A program made the translations under genes and the position numbers. From AP-16 sp036395835 (GTDB taxonomy: Bacteria; Pseudomonadota; Alphaproteobacteria; Rhizobiales; Xanthobacteraceae): a DNA stretch of 17,073 bases. Below the pieces are notes generated by a model. That model did no database searches. It saw only the letters and a program-made list of their open reading frames with translations, and had not been told where the DNA came from. Shown piece by piece: positions 15,529 through 17,073 of this stretch. Where the stretch lies: positions 1 to 17,073 of the forward strand of contig DASWCW010000091.1 in the NCBI GenBank assembly GCA_036395835.1. The letters run 5' to 3'. Position 1 is the first letter of the stretch. Every line of letters starts with the position of its first letter.

Positions 15529-16830
15529 GTGAACTGCGTGGCCGAAATCCATGATCTGAGCGCCGTCGAGCTCATCGAGCTCTATCGCAAGAAGGCGCTC
15601 TCTCCGGTCGAGGCTACACGCGCGGTGCTGGCCCACATCGAGCGCTGGGAGCCGTCGCTGCGCGCGACCTATCGGCTCGATGCCGATGCGGCGCTCTTAG
15701 CCGCCAAAGCATCCGAGGCGCGCTGGCGCGACGGTACCCCGGGCGCGCTCGACGGCGTGCCGATCCTGATCAAGGACAATATCGCCACGAAGGGCGTGCC
15801 GGTCCCGCTCGGCACCGCCGCCAGCGTGCTGCAGGAGGCCGCGCTGGACGCGCCGCCCGCCGCGCGCGTGCGCGAGGCCGGCGCCGTGATTTTCGGCAAG
15901 ACCACGATGCCGGACTACGGCATGCTCTCCTCGGGCCTGTCGAGCTTTCATCCGCTCACGCGCAGTCCGTGGGATCTTTCCAAGAACCCGGGCGGATCGA
16001 GCGCCGGGGCCGCCGCCGGCGCCGCGGCCGGCTATGGGCCGCTGCACATCGGCACCGACATCGGCGGGTCGATCCGGCTGCCGGCCGGCTGGTGCGGCGT
16101 GTTCGGGCTCAAACCGAGCCTCGGCCGCGTGCCCATCGATCCGCCTTATATCGGCCGCGTCGCCGGTCCGATCACGCGCACCGTGACCGACGCGGCGCTG
16201 CTGATGCGCGTGCTCTCGCGACCCGACGGCCGCGACCACATGAGCCTGCCCGATCAGAGCTGCGATTGGCTCGCGCTCGAGCGCGACGTGAGGGGGCTCA
16301 AGCTCGGCCTCTTGCTCGACGTCGGCTGCGGGCTCGCGGTCGAGCCGCAGGTGCGTGCGGCCGTGGAAGCCGCGGCTCGCGCGTTCGCGGCGGCGGGGGC
16401 GATGGTCGAACCGATGAAGCCGTTCCTCACCGGGGCCGTGCTCGACGGCGTCGACTATTTTTGGCGCATGCGGGCGTGGGCGGAACTTTCGGCGCTGGAG
16501 GCCGCGCGCCGGGCCAAGGTGCTGCCCTTCATTCTCGATTGGGCCGAGGCCGCCGCGAAACTCTCGGGCCTCGAGCTGTTCCGGTGCTTCAGCCAGGTTT
16601 TCGTCATGCGCCAATCAGCCCACGGTGCCTGTCGGGCATACGATTACGTGCTCTGCCCCATCGCGCCGATCCCGGCGTTCGCGGCCGAGCTGCCGTGCCC
16701 GACCAACGATCCGGCGCGGCCGTTCGAGCACATCGCCTTCACGGTGCCCTTCAACATGTCGGAACAGCCCGCGGCGTCGATCAACTGCGGCTACATTCGA
16801 GACCGCGTCGGTCTCATGGCAACGGAATGA
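15529..16830 (+). CDS. Amidase signature family protein, C-terminally truncated
   Basis: The encoded 433 residues belong to the amidase signature family, which hydrolyses amides by a Ser-Ser-Lys triad. These residues are present: Lys82 in GVPILIKDNI, Ser157 in PGGSSAGAAAG and the nucleophile Ser181 in GTDIGGSIRLP. Similarity runs to QPAASINCGY (residue 422) and then ends abruptly; the last eleven residues (IRDRVGLMATE) are unlike the family, which would continue with a GLPIGLQIVG segment of about 40 more residues. Such a segment lies on the other strand at 16938-17073. The enzyme may be inactive or unstable. Start is GTG 15529 or GTG 15538; neither has a good ribosome site, so the start is open. 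It sits 78 bp after the ATPase gene, with a terminator 20 bp after its stop. Confidence 0.85.
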   Translation: MNCVAEIHDLSAVELIELYRKKALSPVEATRAVLAHIERWEPSLRATYRLDADAALLAAKASEARWRDGTPGALDGVPILIKDNIATKGVPVPLGTAASVLQEAALDAPPAARVREAGAVIFGKTTMPDYGMLSSGLSSFHPLTRSPWDLSKNPGGSSAGAAAGAAAGYGPLHIGTDIGGSIRLPAGWCGVFGLKPSLGRVPIDPPYIGRVAGPITRTVTDAALLMRVLSRPDGRDHMSLPDQSCDWLALERDVRGLKLGLLLDVGCGLAVEPQVRAAVEAAARAFAAAGAMVEPMKPFLTGAVLDGVDYFWRMRAWAELSALEAARRAKVLPFILDWAEAAAKLSGLELFRCFSQVFVMRQSAHGACRAYDYVLCPIAPIPAFAAELPCPTNDPARPFEHIAFTVPFNMSEQPAASINCGYIRDRVGLMATE

Positions 16831-16850
16831 CATTTTCCTCCCGGTGCTCA

Positions 16851-16885
16851 AGGGTCTCAGGACGTTCCTGGGGCCCTCTTTTTTT
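16851..16885 (+). terminator. Intrinsic (Rho-independent) terminator
   Basis: A 12-bp stem, AGGGTCTCAGGA (16851-16862) and TCCTGGGGCCCT (16866-16877), with a CGT loop is followed by C and seven T. Two pairs are G-U wobbles when read on the plus strand; on the minus strand these would be A-C mismatches and no T-run follows, so it acts on plus-strand transcripts. It closes the transport/amidase transcription unit 20 bp after the amidase stop. Confidence 0.85.
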
Positions 16886-16937
16886 GAAAAATCGGAACGC
16901 GTACCGATGCCCTTGAGTTTTATTCCGCATGCCGGCG

Positions 16938-17073
16938 TTATGCCGGGGGCGGGCGGGGCCACGGCCGTTGCGCCGGCCGAATTGTTTCGTAGCTGCGTGC
17001 AAGCTGCAGCACGCCGAGATCGTCGAAGCGTTTGCCGACGATCTGCAGCCCGATCGGCAGGCCTTCCCTCGTG
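16938..17073 (-). CDS. Amidase C-terminal segment on the minus strand (partial at window edge)
   Basis: Read from the right edge on the minus strand, the frame encodes TREGLPIGLQIVGKRFDDLG, then VLQLARSYETIRPAQRPWPR and PPPA, ending at TAA (16940-16938). GLPIGLQIVG with the following RFDD and the Pro-rich end is the standard C-terminus of amidase signature enzymes. Only 44 residues are inside the window and the frame is open at the edge. It is either the end of a second, convergent amidase gene, or the displaced and inverted end of the amidase at 15529-16830, which lacks exactly this part. The visible piece starts at the very residue where the other gene's similarity stops. Confidence 0.75.
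   Translation of the reverse strand, partial: TREGLPIGLQIVGKRFDDLGVLQLARSYETIRPAQRPWPRPPPA

Overview
The window is GC-rich DNA with almost no gaps between genes. It looks like a chromosomal segment of an alphaproteobacterium, probably of the order Hyphomicrobiales (Rhizobiales) near Bradyrhizobium. The basis is the gene content (Liv- and Dpp-type uptake systems, a molybdenum hydroxylase, GFA protein, amidases), a FixK/FNR-type palindrome, and two intergenic elements built from CTCCCCCGC-TTGCGGGGGAG hairpins of a kind common in that group. This placement is an inference from style; no database was searched.

Layout. Positions 1-629 (+) hold the C-terminal end of a xanthine-dehydrogenase-family molybdenum subunit. 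It converges on a small GFA/CENP-V zinc protein gene (672-1097, -). Positions 1222-5963 (-) are a complete branched-chain-amino-acid-type (HAAT) ABC uptake operon read right to left: binding protein, palindromic repeat, LivH, LivG, LivF, LivM, with 4-base overlaps at the last two junctions. A 189-bp divergent gap separates it from an Asp/Glu-racemase-family gene (6153-6917, +).

Positions 6918-8728 (+) are the most unusual part. A perfect 20-bp palindrome containing a consensus FNR/FixK box lies about 60 bp upstream of an acyl carrier protein gene that has an in-frame TAA just before its phosphopantetheine DSL motif. An apparently intact flavin-dependent halogenase gene follows 20 bp later. 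No adenylation, condensation or thioesterase gene is in view, so this is an orphan carrier/halogenase pair whose carrier looks broken by a single base change.

Positions 8917-15450 (+) are a second uptake operon: M20 aminoacylase-type amidohydrolase, peptide-binding protein, palindromic repeat, DppB-type permease, DppC-type permease, and a fused DppD-DppF ATPase. The likely scheme is import of peptides or N-acyl/amide-linked amino compounds followed by cytoplasmic hydrolysis. An amidase gene (15529-16830, +) follows. It loses family similarity after residue 422 and stops early, just before a strong intrinsic terminator. The last 136 bases encode, on the opposite strand, exactly the kind of amidase C-terminus that this gene lacks. 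This is either a convergent second amidase or an inverted fragment.

A cross-cutting pattern: both uptake operons carry the same three-hairpin element in the same place (between binding-protein and permease genes) and the same orientation relative to transcription. This suggests a role in differential expression like that of the REP elements between malE and malF.
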